From: JADGQM01 sp964441945
GTDB lineage: Bacteria > Desulfobacterota > Syntrophobacteria > Syntrophobacterales > Syntrophobacteraceae
Reading direction: 5' to 3'
NCBI GenBank assembly: GCA_964441945.1
Contig: CAYTWB010000003.1
Location: 1 to 64,000, forward strand
DNA length: 64,000 nucleotides
The translations under genes and the position numbers were made by a program. The notes beneath the pieces are model-generated. The model was given only the letters and a program-made list of their open reading frames with translations. It made no database searches and was not told the origin of the DNA. Below, piece after piece: positions 45,063 to 53,387 of this stretch. Positions within the stretch are counted from its first letter, which is position 1; every line of letters begins with the position of its first letter.

Positions 45063-46199
45063 ATGAAGATCGCTTTCATCTCCAAATTCGATCCCCTCAA
45101 CCGAACCTCCTGGTCCGGCATCTTCAGCAGTATGGTCCGATCGTTGGAGCGGCACTGCGGGGAGGTGACTCTGATTCAACCCCAAACGCCTTCTCTGGAC
45201 AGAGTATTGGGGTCAATGAGCCGGGTATCGCAGTTTGCAACAGGAAAAAGGTATGACTGGACCCGGTCCGTCGCTCTCGCTCTCCGGCATGGCGCCTGGT
45301 TGACGCAGCGTCTGCGGGGCAAGCGATTCGATGCCGTTTTTTCCCCCGCTGGAGCAGCGCAGCTTGCCTTTTTGAAGACATCCATCCCCATCGTCTATTC
45401 GTCGGATGCAACGTTCACCTTGATCAAGGACCTCTATGACGAACAGTCACAGTACTTGAGCGTTTTTCTCTGGGAGGCCGACTTTCTCGAACAGCATGCC
45501 ATCCGCAGGGCTGCGACCCTGCTCTATCCATCCGAATGGGCTGCCGAATCGGCGGTGCGCGACTATGGCGCGCAGAGGGAAAAGGTTCATGTTTTCCCCT
45601 ACGGTGCGAACCTGGAGACAATCCCCCAGCGGTCCGACCTGCCTGCCAGAGGCACCGACGGCCCCTGCAGGCTGCTCTTTCTGGGCGTGGACTGGAAGCG
45701 GAAAGGCGGAGCCATTGCCTGGGAGACACTGATCGAGCTGGATCGAATGGGGGTGAGCGCCGAGCTGACCGTATGCGGCTGCATCCCCCCTGCCGGCTTC
45801 GAGCACAAAAGCTTCAGGGTCATTCCTTTTCTGAACAAGAACGATCCGGCGCAGGAAGCCGAGCTCAGAGGTCTGCTTCAGAACGCTCATTTTTTGCTTT
45901 TGCCGACGCGCGGCGAGTGCTTCGGGATCGTTTTCTGCGAAGCCGCCGCTTACGGGTTGCCTTCTATCGCCACGCGGACAGGAGGAGTAGAGGGCGCGGT
46001 ACGGGACGGGACCAACGGGTATCTTCTGCCCCCTGTCGCCGGCGGCCGTGATTATGCCGCCTTGATTGCCGGGACCTTTGGCGACGCCGTGAGGTATCAG
46101 GCACTTTGCGCCTCAAGCCGCAACCGGTACGAACAGAATCTCAACTGGGATGTGTGGGGCAAACGGGTGAAACAGATCATGATGGGATTGCGGCGATGA
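45063..46199 (+). CDS. GT4-family glycosyltransferase
   Basis: The 378-residue product begins MKIAFISKFDPLNRTSWSGIFSSMVRSLE, followed by LLYPSEWAAESAVRDYG, the donor domain LLFLGVDWKRKGGAIAWETL, LTVCGCIPP and LLPTRGECFGIVFCEAAAYGLPSIATRTGG. This is a mannosyltransferase-like GT4 layout. The stop overlaps the next ATG by four bases (ATGA). Confidence 0.9.
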   Translation: MKIAFISKFDPLNRTSWSGIFSSMVRSLERHCGEVTLIQPQTPSLDRVLGSMSRVSQFATGKRYDWTRSVALALRHGAWLTQRLRGKRFDAVFSPAGAAQLAFLKTSIPIVYSSDATFTLIKDLYDEQSQYLSVFLWEADFLEQHAIRRAATLLYPSEWAAESAVRDYGAQREKVHVFPYGANLETIPQRSDLPARGTDGPCRLLFLGVDWKRKGGAIAWETLIELDRMGVSAELTVCGCIPPAGFEHKSFRVIPFLNKNDPAQEAELRGLLQNAHFLLLPTRGECFGIVFCEAAAYGLPSIATRTGGVEGAVRDGTNGYLLPPVAGGRDYAALIAGTFGDAVRYQALCASSRNRYEQNLNWDVWGKRVKQIMMGLRR

Positions 46200-47608
46200 C
46201 GCCTCTCGTTCCCCTTGCCTTGTGGGGCTGGCCGCCCGCAGTGCTCTGGCTTTACTCGAAACTAACCCCGCGGCGTGCGGCCATCGCCGGGTTTCTGCTC
46301 GCCTGGATGTTTCTTCCCCAGTACTCCTATCCATTCCCGGGTCTTCCCAAGTACGGGAAGATCATGGCCGCCTGTGCCGGTATCTTGCTGGGGACGGCGG
46401 TGTTCGATTCGGAACGATTCAGCACGTTCCAATTCCGGATCATTGATATGCCGATGGTTCTGTGGTGCCTCTCCCCGGTAATGGCCTCGCTGACCAATGA
46501 TCTGGGCCTCTATGACGGCATCTCGGCCATGAAGAACTATGTGATGGAATGGGCCTTTCCCTATTATATCGGACGGCTCTATTTCCGGGACCTGGCCTCA
46601 CTCCGGGAGCTGGCTATCGGGATCTTCCTTGGAGGAGTCTTCTACTCTCCATTTTGCCTGGTCGAGATGGTGATCAGCCCGCAGCTTCACAATATAGCCT
46701 ACGGATTTCACCCGGCGGAATTTGGCCAAAGTCTTCGAGGCGGCGGGTATCGTCCGGTGGTTTTCATGGCACACGGACTGATGGTGGCCATGTGGATGGT
46801 GAGTGCCTGTCTGACCGGCGTGACACTCTTGAAGCATCAATTCATTCCAACGAACCTGCCCTTTCTGAATTGGGTCAAGCCGGCATGGCTTGTGCTCGGG
46901 TTGCTCGCCACGACGGTGCTCTGCAAGTCGATGGGGGCCCTCGTTCTGCTTATTTTCGGGCTTGCCGTGATCGTCATTTCGACCAAATTCCGAACCCCCA
47001 TCCTCGTTTACGTCTTGATGCTCATTCCCATTTTCTATATGACCACCCGCGGAACGGCCTCCTGGGATGGGATGAACGTGGTCCGCTTCATTTCGGACAC
47101 CTTCAGCGCGGATCGTGCCGCCTCTTTGCAGTTCCGTCTTGAGAATGAGAATGTCCTCATCGACAAGGCCATGCAACGCCCGGTCTTCGGATGGGGCGGA
47201 TGGGGACGGTCTAGGGTGTACAACGCAGAGGGCAGGGACGTTACCATCACCGACGGCTACTGGATCATCATTCTCGGAACTACCGGGCTCTTTGGACTGG
47301 CGGGTCTAACCCTGATCATACTGACTCCCGCCGTGCTTTTTCTGCGGGCCTATCCGGTCAGCACCTGGAGCATACCCGCCGTTTCCGCCGCGGTCCCCCT
47401 GGCGATACTCCTCTGTCTTTTTATGATTGACAGCCTGCTGAATGCCATGCCAAGCCCCATCTATATGCTGGCGGCAGGGGGATTGTCCAGCCTCGCCCTG
47501 GAACGCAGAGGCGGGGGGGAGGTCAAGGAAATGGAGCGGCCCCCCGAGGGCGCCGACGATACGATGAGAAAAGTCCCGCCGACCCGGTTTCTGTGTCTGT
47601 CGGCCTGA
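46196..47608 (+). CDS. Wzy/O-antigen-ligase-like polysaccharide polymerase
   Basis: The 470-residue membrane protein has about ten hydrophobic helices and a large loop near residues 275-360. That loop contains SLQFRLENENVLIDKAMQRPVFGWGGWGRSRVYN, matching the O-antigen ligase/polymerase family loop (GWGxG). It would join repeat units in the periplasm. The start overlaps the preceding gene by ATGA. The last 40 residues are a charged cytoplasmic tail. Confidence 0.87.
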   Translation: MTPLVPLALWGWPPAVLWLYSKLTPRRAAIAGFLLAWMFLPQYSYPFPGLPKYGKIMAACAGILLGTAVFDSERFSTFQFRIIDMPMVLWCLSPVMASLTNDLGLYDGISAMKNYVMEWAFPYYIGRLYFRDLASLRELAIGIFLGGVFYSPFCLVEMVISPQLHNIAYGFHPAEFGQSLRGGGYRPVVFMAHGLMVAMWMVSACLTGVTLLKHQFIPTNLPFLNWVKPAWLVLGLLATTVLCKSMGALVLLIFGLAVIVISTKFRTPILVYVLMLIPIFYMTTRGTASWDGMNVVRFISDTFSADRAASLQFRLENENVLIDKAMQRPVFGWGGWGRSRVYNAEGRDVTITDGYWIIILGTTGLFGLAGLTLIILTPAVLFLRAYPVSTWSIPAVSAAVPLAILLCLFMIDSLLNAMPSPIYMLAAGGLSSLALERRGGGEVKEMERPPEGADDTMRKVPPTRFLCLSA

Positions 47609-47638
47609 ACAGGCTTTGGCTTCTACGAGGAGGACCTG

Positions 47639-48877
47639 ATGGCTTCCATGAAACTGGTTTACCTGGCCAGCGAATATCCGGGGATTTCCCACACTTTCAT
47701 TTTTCGGGAGATCCAGACCTTGAGAGGCATGGGGTTTGAGGTGCATACAACCTCCATCCGCCGCCCGGAGCATCTCTCCCGGATGACGGCAGTGGAACAT
47801 GAGGACGCTCTCAAGACCTTCTATATCAAGGACTCATCCTTGCTCTCGCTGGGCCGGTCTCACTATCGCCTTTTGAAAGAACGGCCCTGGCGCTATCTCT
47901 GCATGCTTGTCGGCGCCCTGGCCTTTGGCCGCCGCGGCCCCAAGAGCCTCTTCAAAGGCCTGGCCTATTTTGCTGAAGCGGGCCTGCTCATCGACTGGAT
48001 GCGGCGGGAAAAACAGGTCGATCATGTCCACGTGCATTTCGCCAATCCGGCCGCTACGGTCGCCATGATCGCCGGTCTCTACGGGAAGGTCGACTTCAGC
48101 ATGAGCGTCCACGGCCCCGACATTTTCTACAATGTGGAGGAGAACCTTCTGGCGGATAAGGTGAAGCGGGCGACGTTTGTCCGATGCATCAGCTACTACT
48201 GTCAGAGCCAGTTGATGCGGCTGGTGCCGCATTCCTGCTGGTCGAAGTTTGCTATTGTCCGCTGCGGGGTGGATCCTTCGGTCTTCACACCCCGTCCGGA
48301 ACCGACCAACACGGCAGCCGAAATCCTCTGTGTCGGCCGGCTGGTCCCGGCGAAAGGTCAGCATGTCTTGATCGATGCGTGCAGCCGCCTCAAGGCGGAG
48401 GGCATCCCCTTTCACCTGACTTTTGTGGGCGGGGGCGACGACCGGGATTCGCTCGCCGCCCTGGCCCGGCAGTTGGGGATTGCCGAAAATGTTACCTTCA
48501 CCGGCGCCGTCGGGCAGGATGAGGTGCATGCCTGCTATGATCAGGCCGACGTCTTTGTGCTCGCAAGCTTTGCCGAGGGGGTGCCGGTGGTGCTGATGGA
48601 GGCTATGGCCAAGGAAATCCCCTGCATTTCGACTCGAATCACGGGCATCCCCGAGCTCATCGATGACGGTGTGGATGGGTTGCTCGTGGCTCCTTCCAAC
48701 GCCGAAGAACTGGCACAACAGTTGACCCGGCTGCTCCGCGACCCGGAGCGGAGAAAAACGCTCGGACGCAACGGGCGCATCAAGGTCCTGAAGCAGTACC
48801 ATCTGGATGAGAATTGCCGGGGTATGGCCGAGCTCTTTTCCTTTGCCCTCAATACACCCGGCCGTACTGGAGAATAG
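47639..48877 (+). CDS. GT4-family glycosyltransferase
   Basis: The start has GAGGAGG eight bases upstream. The 412-residue GT-B protein has LASEYPGISHTFIFREIQTL, VDHVHVHFANPAATVAMIAG, FSMSVHGPDIFY, then ILCVGRLVPAKGQHVLIDA, LTFVGGGDDRDSL and VLASFAEGVPVVLMEAMAKEIPCISTRITGIPE (EX7E). Colanic-acid or exopolysaccharide-type transferase; resembles the protein at 37674. Confidence 0.9.
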   Translation: MASMKLVYLASEYPGISHTFIFREIQTLRGMGFEVHTTSIRRPEHLSRMTAVEHEDALKTFYIKDSSLLSLGRSHYRLLKERPWRYLCMLVGALAFGRRGPKSLFKGLAYFAEAGLLIDWMRREKQVDHVHVHFANPAATVAMIAGLYGKVDFSMSVHGPDIFYNVEENLLADKVKRATFVRCISYYCQSQLMRLVPHSCWSKFAIVRCGVDPSVFTPRPEPTNTAAEILCVGRLVPAKGQHVLIDACSRLKAEGIPFHLTFVGGGDDRDSLAALARQLGIAENVTFTGAVGQDEVHACYDQADVFVLASFAEGVPVVLMEAMAKEIPCISTRITGIPELIDDGVDGLLVAPSNAEELAQQLTRLLRDPERRKTLGRNGRIKVLKQYHLDENCRGMAELFSFALNTPGRTGE

Positions 48878-48893
48878 CGAAGGAGGGATGGTG

Positions 48894-50111
48894 ATGCTGG
48901 CATGGCTGTTTGCTTTGGTTTCCCTCTTGCTGGCGGGGATAAGCCTCTACCTGGTCATACTGGCGGCGGCCGCCTGTTTTTTCAAGAAAAAGATCGCTCC
49001 TCAGGCGGGACCGCGGAAGCTGGCCGTCGTCGTTCCCGCTCACAATGAAGCGGGACAAATCGTTGCCACGATCGGCACAATCCGCAATTCTTCCTATCCT
49101 GCCACCGCGTATGGCGTCATTGTCATTGCGGACAATTGTGACGATGCAACGGCAACGGAAGCACGGGCAGCGGGGGCTGAGGTTTTCGAGCGATCGGACC
49201 TCGTGCATCGGGGCAAGGGACAGGCACTCGATTGGTTCCTCCGAAATCATGCCGACACGGTTTCCGCTTACGACGGAGTAGTGGTTGTCGATGCCGACAC
49301 GTTCATCGATGCGAATTTTCTGCTGGAGATCTCGGCCAGCCTTTCCCATCCCGAGGTCGCCGTGGTGCAGGGCTTTTACGGCGCTTCCAATCCAGCCGAA
49401 AGCTGGAGGACCGCCCTCATGGAGGCGGCGTTGTGTGTTTTTCACCATGTGCGCCCGGCGGGGCGAAATCGCCTTGGGGGATCGGCCGGTTTGAAGGGAA
49501 ACGGCATGGCTTTTCGCACGGAGACCTTGCTAGAATACGGGTGGCCGGCGCATTCTGTTGTGGAAGACCTGGAATTCGGCACCCTGCTGCTGCTCGATGG
49601 AATCCTTGTTCATTACAACCCGGACGCCGTTGTTCGCGCGGAAATGGCGGCCACCCGAAAGCAGGCGGAATCTCAGCGCAGGCGATGGGAAGGGGGGCGA
49701 CTGGAGGTTCTGGGCAAACTGGCGCCGTCGCTTCTTCGATCCTGGATCGCAAAGCGGCAGTTTCGCTACTTCGACGGCTTCATGGATTTGCTGATTCCTC
49801 CGCTCTCGGCCCTGGTTCTGGCCCTGATCGCGTTGTTCATCGTTGCGCTCCTCGCTTCATCGACCATGGCACCACTCCTTGGTTTCGCACTCGCGGGCAG
49901 CGCTTTCTACGTCTTCACCGGATTGGTGCTGAAGCACGCTCCCCCCGCCATATGGCTCTACCTGGCAGCGGCGCCTTTTCTCATCCTCTGGAAGATTCCT
50001 CTTTACCTGGGGATGTTGAAAGGCAGGGGAGCCAAGGAGTGGGTCCGAACGCAACGAAAATCCGAAATAACAAGAGACTCGGAAACCAATAGCCCGGCCC
50101 CGAAGAATTAG
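48894..50111 (+). CDS. GT2-family processive-type glycosyltransferase with membrane helices
   Basis: ATG 48894 has AAGGAGG seven bases upstream; ATG 48888 overlaps that site. The 405-residue product has an N-terminal helix (about 2-27) and a GT2 domain with AVVVPAHNEAGQIV, GVIVIADNCDDAT, YDGVVVVDADTFIDANFL (DAD), the acid in VVEDLEFG, and QSQRRRWEGGR-like SQRRRWEGG. This QxxRW-type motif is that of cellulose/chitin-synthase-like enzymes. Three helices follow (about 300-375). It may extend a polymer or add a branch. Last gene before the regulatory cassette. Confidence 0.88.
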   Translation: MLAWLFALVSLLLAGISLYLVILAAAACFFKKKIAPQAGPRKLAVVVPAHNEAGQIVATIGTIRNSSYPATAYGVIVIADNCDDATATEARAAGAEVFERSDLVHRGKGQALDWFLRNHADTVSAYDGVVVVDADTFIDANFLLEISASLSHPEVAVVQGFYGASNPAESWRTALMEAALCVFHHVRPAGRNRLGGSAGLKGNGMAFRTETLLEYGWPAHSVVEDLEFGTLLLLDGILVHYNPDAVVRAEMAATRKQAESQRRRWEGGRLEVLGKLAPSLLRSWIAKRQFRYFDGFMDLLIPPLSALVLALIALFIVALLASSTMAPLLGFALAGSAFYVFTGLVLKHAPPAIWLYLAAAPFLILWKIPLYLGMLKGRGAKEWVRTQRKSEITRDSETNSPAPKN

Positions 50112-50143
50112 AGGGCCATTGCAGAAGGGAGACCATATCAGCC

Positions 50144-50482
50144 ATGACGATTGGAGACGAAGAGAAGATTGTCGTGATCGCCGACCCGGACCTGGAGGAC
50201 CTCATCCCGGGGTTCCTGGAAAATCGGCGGCAGGACCTTGCACGCCTGGCAGCAGCCCTTCAGCGGGGTGAATACGAGACCATCCGGAACCTGGGACATG
50301 CCATGAAGGGGTTTGGCAAGAGCTACGGTTTTGCCGAGATCACTGAAATTGGCAGTCGCATCGAGCGAGCAGCCCTGGAGAAGGCTGCGGTGAGAATCGC
50401 TCAGGCCGTGGATGAGCTCGCCGGCTATCTGGGACGTGTGCATGTGGTGTATCATGGGGATGAAACAACCGATCAGGCTTGA
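50144..50482 (+). CDS. Hpt-domain phosphotransfer protein
   Basis: The 112-residue product is a single Hpt four-helix domain. The phosphate-accepting His is in IRNLGHAMKGFGKSYGF (His52), the usual HxxKG(S/xG) motif, and a second helix pair follows (EITEIGSRIERAA). It could pass phosphate from the hybrid kinase receiver (19040-23743, no Hpt of its own) to the response regulator encoded next. The gene lies 32 bases after the last glycosyltransferase. Confidence 0.87.
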   Translation: MTIGDEEKIVVIADPDLEDLIPGFLENRRQDLARLAAALQRGEYETIRNLGHAMKGFGKSYGFAEITEIGSRIERAALEKAAVRIAQAVDELAGYLGRVHVVYHGDETTDQA

Positions 50483-50566
50483 GTGAAAACAAGAAGCCCT
50501 TCAGCCGTTTGCGGGATGACCACCATCAATGGGGTGGAAATCGCCGAACAGGCCCACAGGAAAGAA

Positions 50567-51763
50567 ATGATGCGCATCCTTGCCGTTGATGACGACCTCG
50601 ACACACGATTGCTCATGACCCGGCTTCTCACGAAGTGGGGGCATGAAGTGCTTACCGCCTCGGACGGGGTTGAAGCGCTGGAGCTCCTCAAACGTGAACA
50701 CCTTCAGCTGGTGATCAGCGACTGGCTCATGCCCAGGATGGATGGTCTGGAGTTGTGCCGTCAAATCCGCGGGGGCTCTTTTCCGGAATATCTTTACGTC
50801 ATCATCCTGACGGCCAAAGATACCAAAGGCGAGCTGATTACGGCGATGGAAGCCGGTGCGGATGATTACATCTCCAAGCCGTTTGACAAGAGTGAGTTAA
50901 AGGTGCGTATTCGAGCCGGTGAGCGGGTCATAGATCTCAAGCAGGATTTGGAAGATCGCAACAAGAGGCTCATCGGAGCGTTGTCCACCATTCGAAAAGA
51001 CCTGGAAGCGGCTGCCAAAATGCAGAAGGACCTGCTGCCTAACCCGACCGGAGGCCCATCCGGCTTCTCCTTCGACTGGCTTTTCCTGCCATGCAGTTTT
51101 GTTGCGGGGGATACCTTTCATTACCTCGAAATCGACGATCATCACGTCTGCTTCTATTTGCTCGACGTTTCCGGCCACGGCGTTCCGGCCGCCATGCTCT
51201 CTTTCACCCTGTCGAAAACCCTTTCCTCCCTTGCCTCCCCCGGGAATCCGCTCCGGGAATCCTGCGAAATCCAGCAAAGCTATGATCTTGTCTCACCTGC
51301 CGCCGCCGTGAATGAGCTGAATCGGCGGTTCCAGTCGGACGAGAAAAGCATGCAGTATTTCACCATGATTTACGGCATTCTGGACAAGCGAAACGGCCGG
51401 ATAGTCTTCACGCAGGCCGGGCAGCCTCTTCCTATTCATGTGCCAAGAGGGGCCCCGCCCAGATTCGTCGGCAGCGGGGGCTTCCCCGTGGGACTTTACT
51501 CGGAAGCCACCTACGATGAGCAGGAGATCGTGCTGCAGCCCGGAGAGCGTTTGATCCTCTATTCCGATGGGATTACGGACTGTACGAACGCAAAGGAAGA
51601 GGACTTCTCACCGGAAAGACTGATCAAAATCCTGGGAGGATGGCAGGACCTGCCATTGCGTTCACTCATGGGAAAGCTGGAACAAGAACTCCGTGAATGG
51701 CGGGGAGGAGACGAGTTCCAGGATGACATGACCTTACTCGCCATCGAGAGAACCATGGTGTAG
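50567..51763 (+). CDS. Response regulator with PP2C-type (RsbU/SpoIIE-like) phosphatase
   Basis: ATG 50567 (or 50570) follows AGGAAAG; a GTG at 50483 would add 28 unlikely residues. The 398-residue product has a receiver domain (about 1-125; phosphoacceptor Asp52 in VISDWLMPRMDG, then LTAKDT and GADDYISKPFD). A coiled-coil linker (about 126-160) leads to a PPM/SpoIIE phosphatase domain with VAGDTFHYLEI, YLLDVSGHGVPAAMLS, LYSDGITDC and DDMTLLAI, which supply the metal-binding Asp residues. The expected job is to dephosphorylate a STAS protein when the receiver is phosphorylated. Confidence 0.92.
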   Translation: MMRILAVDDDLDTRLLMTRLLTKWGHEVLTASDGVEALELLKREHLQLVISDWLMPRMDGLELCRQIRGGSFPEYLYVIILTAKDTKGELITAMEAGADDYISKPFDKSELKVRIRAGERVIDLKQDLEDRNKRLIGALSTIRKDLEAAAKMQKDLLPNPTGGPSGFSFDWLFLPCSFVAGDTFHYLEIDDHHVCFYLLDVSGHGVPAAMLSFTLSKTLSSLASPGNPLRESCEIQQSYDLVSPAAAVNELNRRFQSDEKSMQYFTMIYGILDKRNGRIVFTQAGQPLPIHVPRGAPPRFVGSGGFPVGLYSEATYDEQEIVLQPGERLILYSDGITDCTNAKEEDFSPERLIKILGGWQDLPLRSLMGKLEQELREWRGGDEFQDDMTLLAIERTMV

Positions 51764-51857
51764 GGCGGAATGAGAGTCAACGACCTCTTCAACAACAATT
51801 CAGACACAGGTCCCCCGGCAGGCTGCGCATTCACCTGTCGACAAAGGAGCACGCATC

Positions 51858-52217
51858 ATGGAGATTACTGAGCAGAAGATTGGTGAAGTGACGGTTTTGA
51901 AGCTCAGCGGCCGCCTTGACTCGGTCTCGGCACCGGAGCTAAAGGACAGGGTCAAAACCTGTGCAGACAACGGGCTGCTCCACCTGGTCATCGACATGGC
52001 CGACGTCAGTTTCGTGGACAGTTCGGGATTGGGCGTTCTGGTGGCCTGCCTGCGTTCGTTAAACAAACTGGCCGGCAACATGAGGATTGCCGCGCTGCAG
52101 GACCGGGTACGAGCTGTTTTTGAGCTGATTCGCCTGGATCACATCATTGAAGTTTTTGATAGCGCCGATGCTGCTGCCGGCAGTTTGCAGAGTGTTCAGA
52201 GGAAAGTCCCGACATGA
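51858..52217 (+). CDS. STAS-domain anti-sigma-factor-antagonist-like protein
   Basis: The 119-residue product is a single STAS domain with KLSGRLDSVSAPELK and VIDMADVSFVDSSGLGVLV. Asp54 and Ser55/56 mark the usual phosphorylation site. It is RsbV/SpoIIAA-like. The stop overlaps the start of the RsbW-like gene (ATGA), so the pair should be made in equal amounts. Confidence 0.93.
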   Translation: MEITEQKIGEVTVLKLSGRLDSVSAPELKDRVKTCADNGLLHLVIDMADVSFVDSSGLGVLVACLRSLNKLAGNMRIAALQDRVRAVFELIRLDHIIEVFDSADAAAGSLQSVQRKVPT

Positions 52218-52642
52218 GTCAACCCTTCTTCGAGGCTACCCTGCAGTTCGGGCAAAGGCTGGACTATGTCCGCCTGGCGGCCGGGATTTCCAGGCTCATT
52301 TGCGCCACTTTGCAGAAAGCGGGCCTGGAGGAACATTTCGTGGACAACATCGAGCTGGCGGTGAGTGAAGCATGCACCAACGCGATCCGGCATACTCAAG
52401 CACCTGATGCCGAAGCCAAGGTTGCCGTCCGCTTCCTGGTCTATGAAGAGCAACTGGTTGTTGAGGTCAAAGATCGCGGGATGGGCTTTGACCTCGAAAA
52501 GGTGCCGCTGCCGAACTTTGAGCAACACCCCGAAGGCGGCTACGGTCTGTTTCTCATTCGAACGGTCATGGATGAAGTCTCCTATGTGAAAGGGGACCCA
52601 TACAACACCCTCACAATGAAGAAATACCTAAAGCAAGGATAG
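52214..52642 (+). CDS. RsbW-like serine kinase/anti-sigma factor ATPase
   Basis: The 142-residue GHKL ATPase has N-box IELAVSEACTNAIRH, G1 VKDRGMGFD and G2 EGGYGLFLIRTVMDEV. Such proteins phosphorylate a STAS partner and, when free, bind a target (often a sigma factor). No sigma factor gene is in this window, so the target is unknown. Confidence 0.92.
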   Translation: MSQPFFEATLQFGQRLDYVRLAAGISRLICATLQKAGLEEHFVDNIELAVSEACTNAIRHTQAPDAEAKVAVRFLVYEEQLVVEVKDRGMGFDLEKVPLPNFEQHPEGGYGLFLIRTVMDEVSYVKGDPYNTLTMKKYLKQG

Positions 52643-52728
52643 ACTGGGGTGCCCAAAACGACCCGAAAGCATTCCAGATTCCTTGCCCGGTTTTTGGCAC
52701 CCAGCCAGTCGCACTGATCGTGGTCACT

Positions 52729-52931
52729 GTTTGCCCTGAAAGGGCAGGAATACCATAACCCAGGGCAACGCCCTGGGACACGGGGCCACCTAACAGGGTC
52801 TAAGCCCTGAAAGGGCGACACAAGAAGGTGTCCCGCCCTTTCAGGGCTCGCTTCGGGGGGGCGTTATCCCATCCCCAGGGCGTTGCCCTGGGCTATGATA
52901 TGTTGCCCCTTTGGGGCAAGAGCCTGCTCGA
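52729..52931. repeat. Hairpin-rich element with two mirror-image halves
   Basis: Hairpins GCCCTGAAAGGGC, CCCAGGGCAACGCCCTGGG and AGCCCTGAAAGGGCG are followed, in reverse, by GCCCTTTCAGGGCT, CCCAGGGCGTTGCCCTGGG and TGCCCCTTTGGGGCA. The halves meet at 52803-52848, where AGCCCTGAAAGGGCG-ACAC and GTGT-CCC-GCCCTTTCAGGGCT form a near-perfect palindrome. The hairpins are those of the Y1-transposase element. Confidence 0.7.
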
Positions 52932-53177
52932 CAATTCGACAAATCGGGGAGCCCAAAACCGGACAAGAATTGGAAGCCGATTTGGACGCCCCAAGCATAG
53001 ACTTCATAGAGCATCGGGGGCCGGCTGGTGTAATGGGATTGCCTGCGCTCGACGGCCAATAGAATCCCAACAAATTAGTCTTTGACACCACAAGTTTTTT
53101 TCATTACAGGTACCCGCGTATAAGGGCGTGTCTTAGGCGTTCTTCGATTCACATCGTGTCATTCCGGTGGTGGGCTA

Positions 53178-53315
53178 TTAAGAGAGTATCTCAAAATGGC
53201 ACAAAGGCTGTTGAACGTCATTCCGGCGAACGCCGGAATCCAGGTTTCTATAGGTCTTCTGGACCCCGGCGTTCGCCGGGGTGACGGTGTGAGCGAGCTC
53301 TGAGAGAGTCTCTAA
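53178..53315. repeat. Miniature element with TTA(A)GAGA-type inverted ends
   Basis: Left end TTAAGAGAGTATCTCA and, in reverse, right end TTAGAGACTCTCTCA. Inside is the GTCATTCCGGCGAACGCCGG...CCCCGGCGTTCGCCGGGGTG unit, in the opposite orientation to 32081-32147. A larger relative with the same ends is at 58784-59039. Confidence 0.7.
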
Positions 53316-53387
53316 GAGAGTATCCGGATTTTTGCTGCACTCACTGCCCTGCTTTTCATGGGCTAAAAAGACAGGAAAGAGAATCCC

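Larger units (their letters stand above)
52643..53387. other. 745-base gap before purA: repeats only
   Basis: Holds a palindromic hairpin-rich element (52729-52931) and an inverted-repeat element (53178-53315). The stretch 52932-53177 contains nothing I can name. The end has the purA ribosome site (AGGAAAGAG). No credible gene. Confidence 0.65.
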
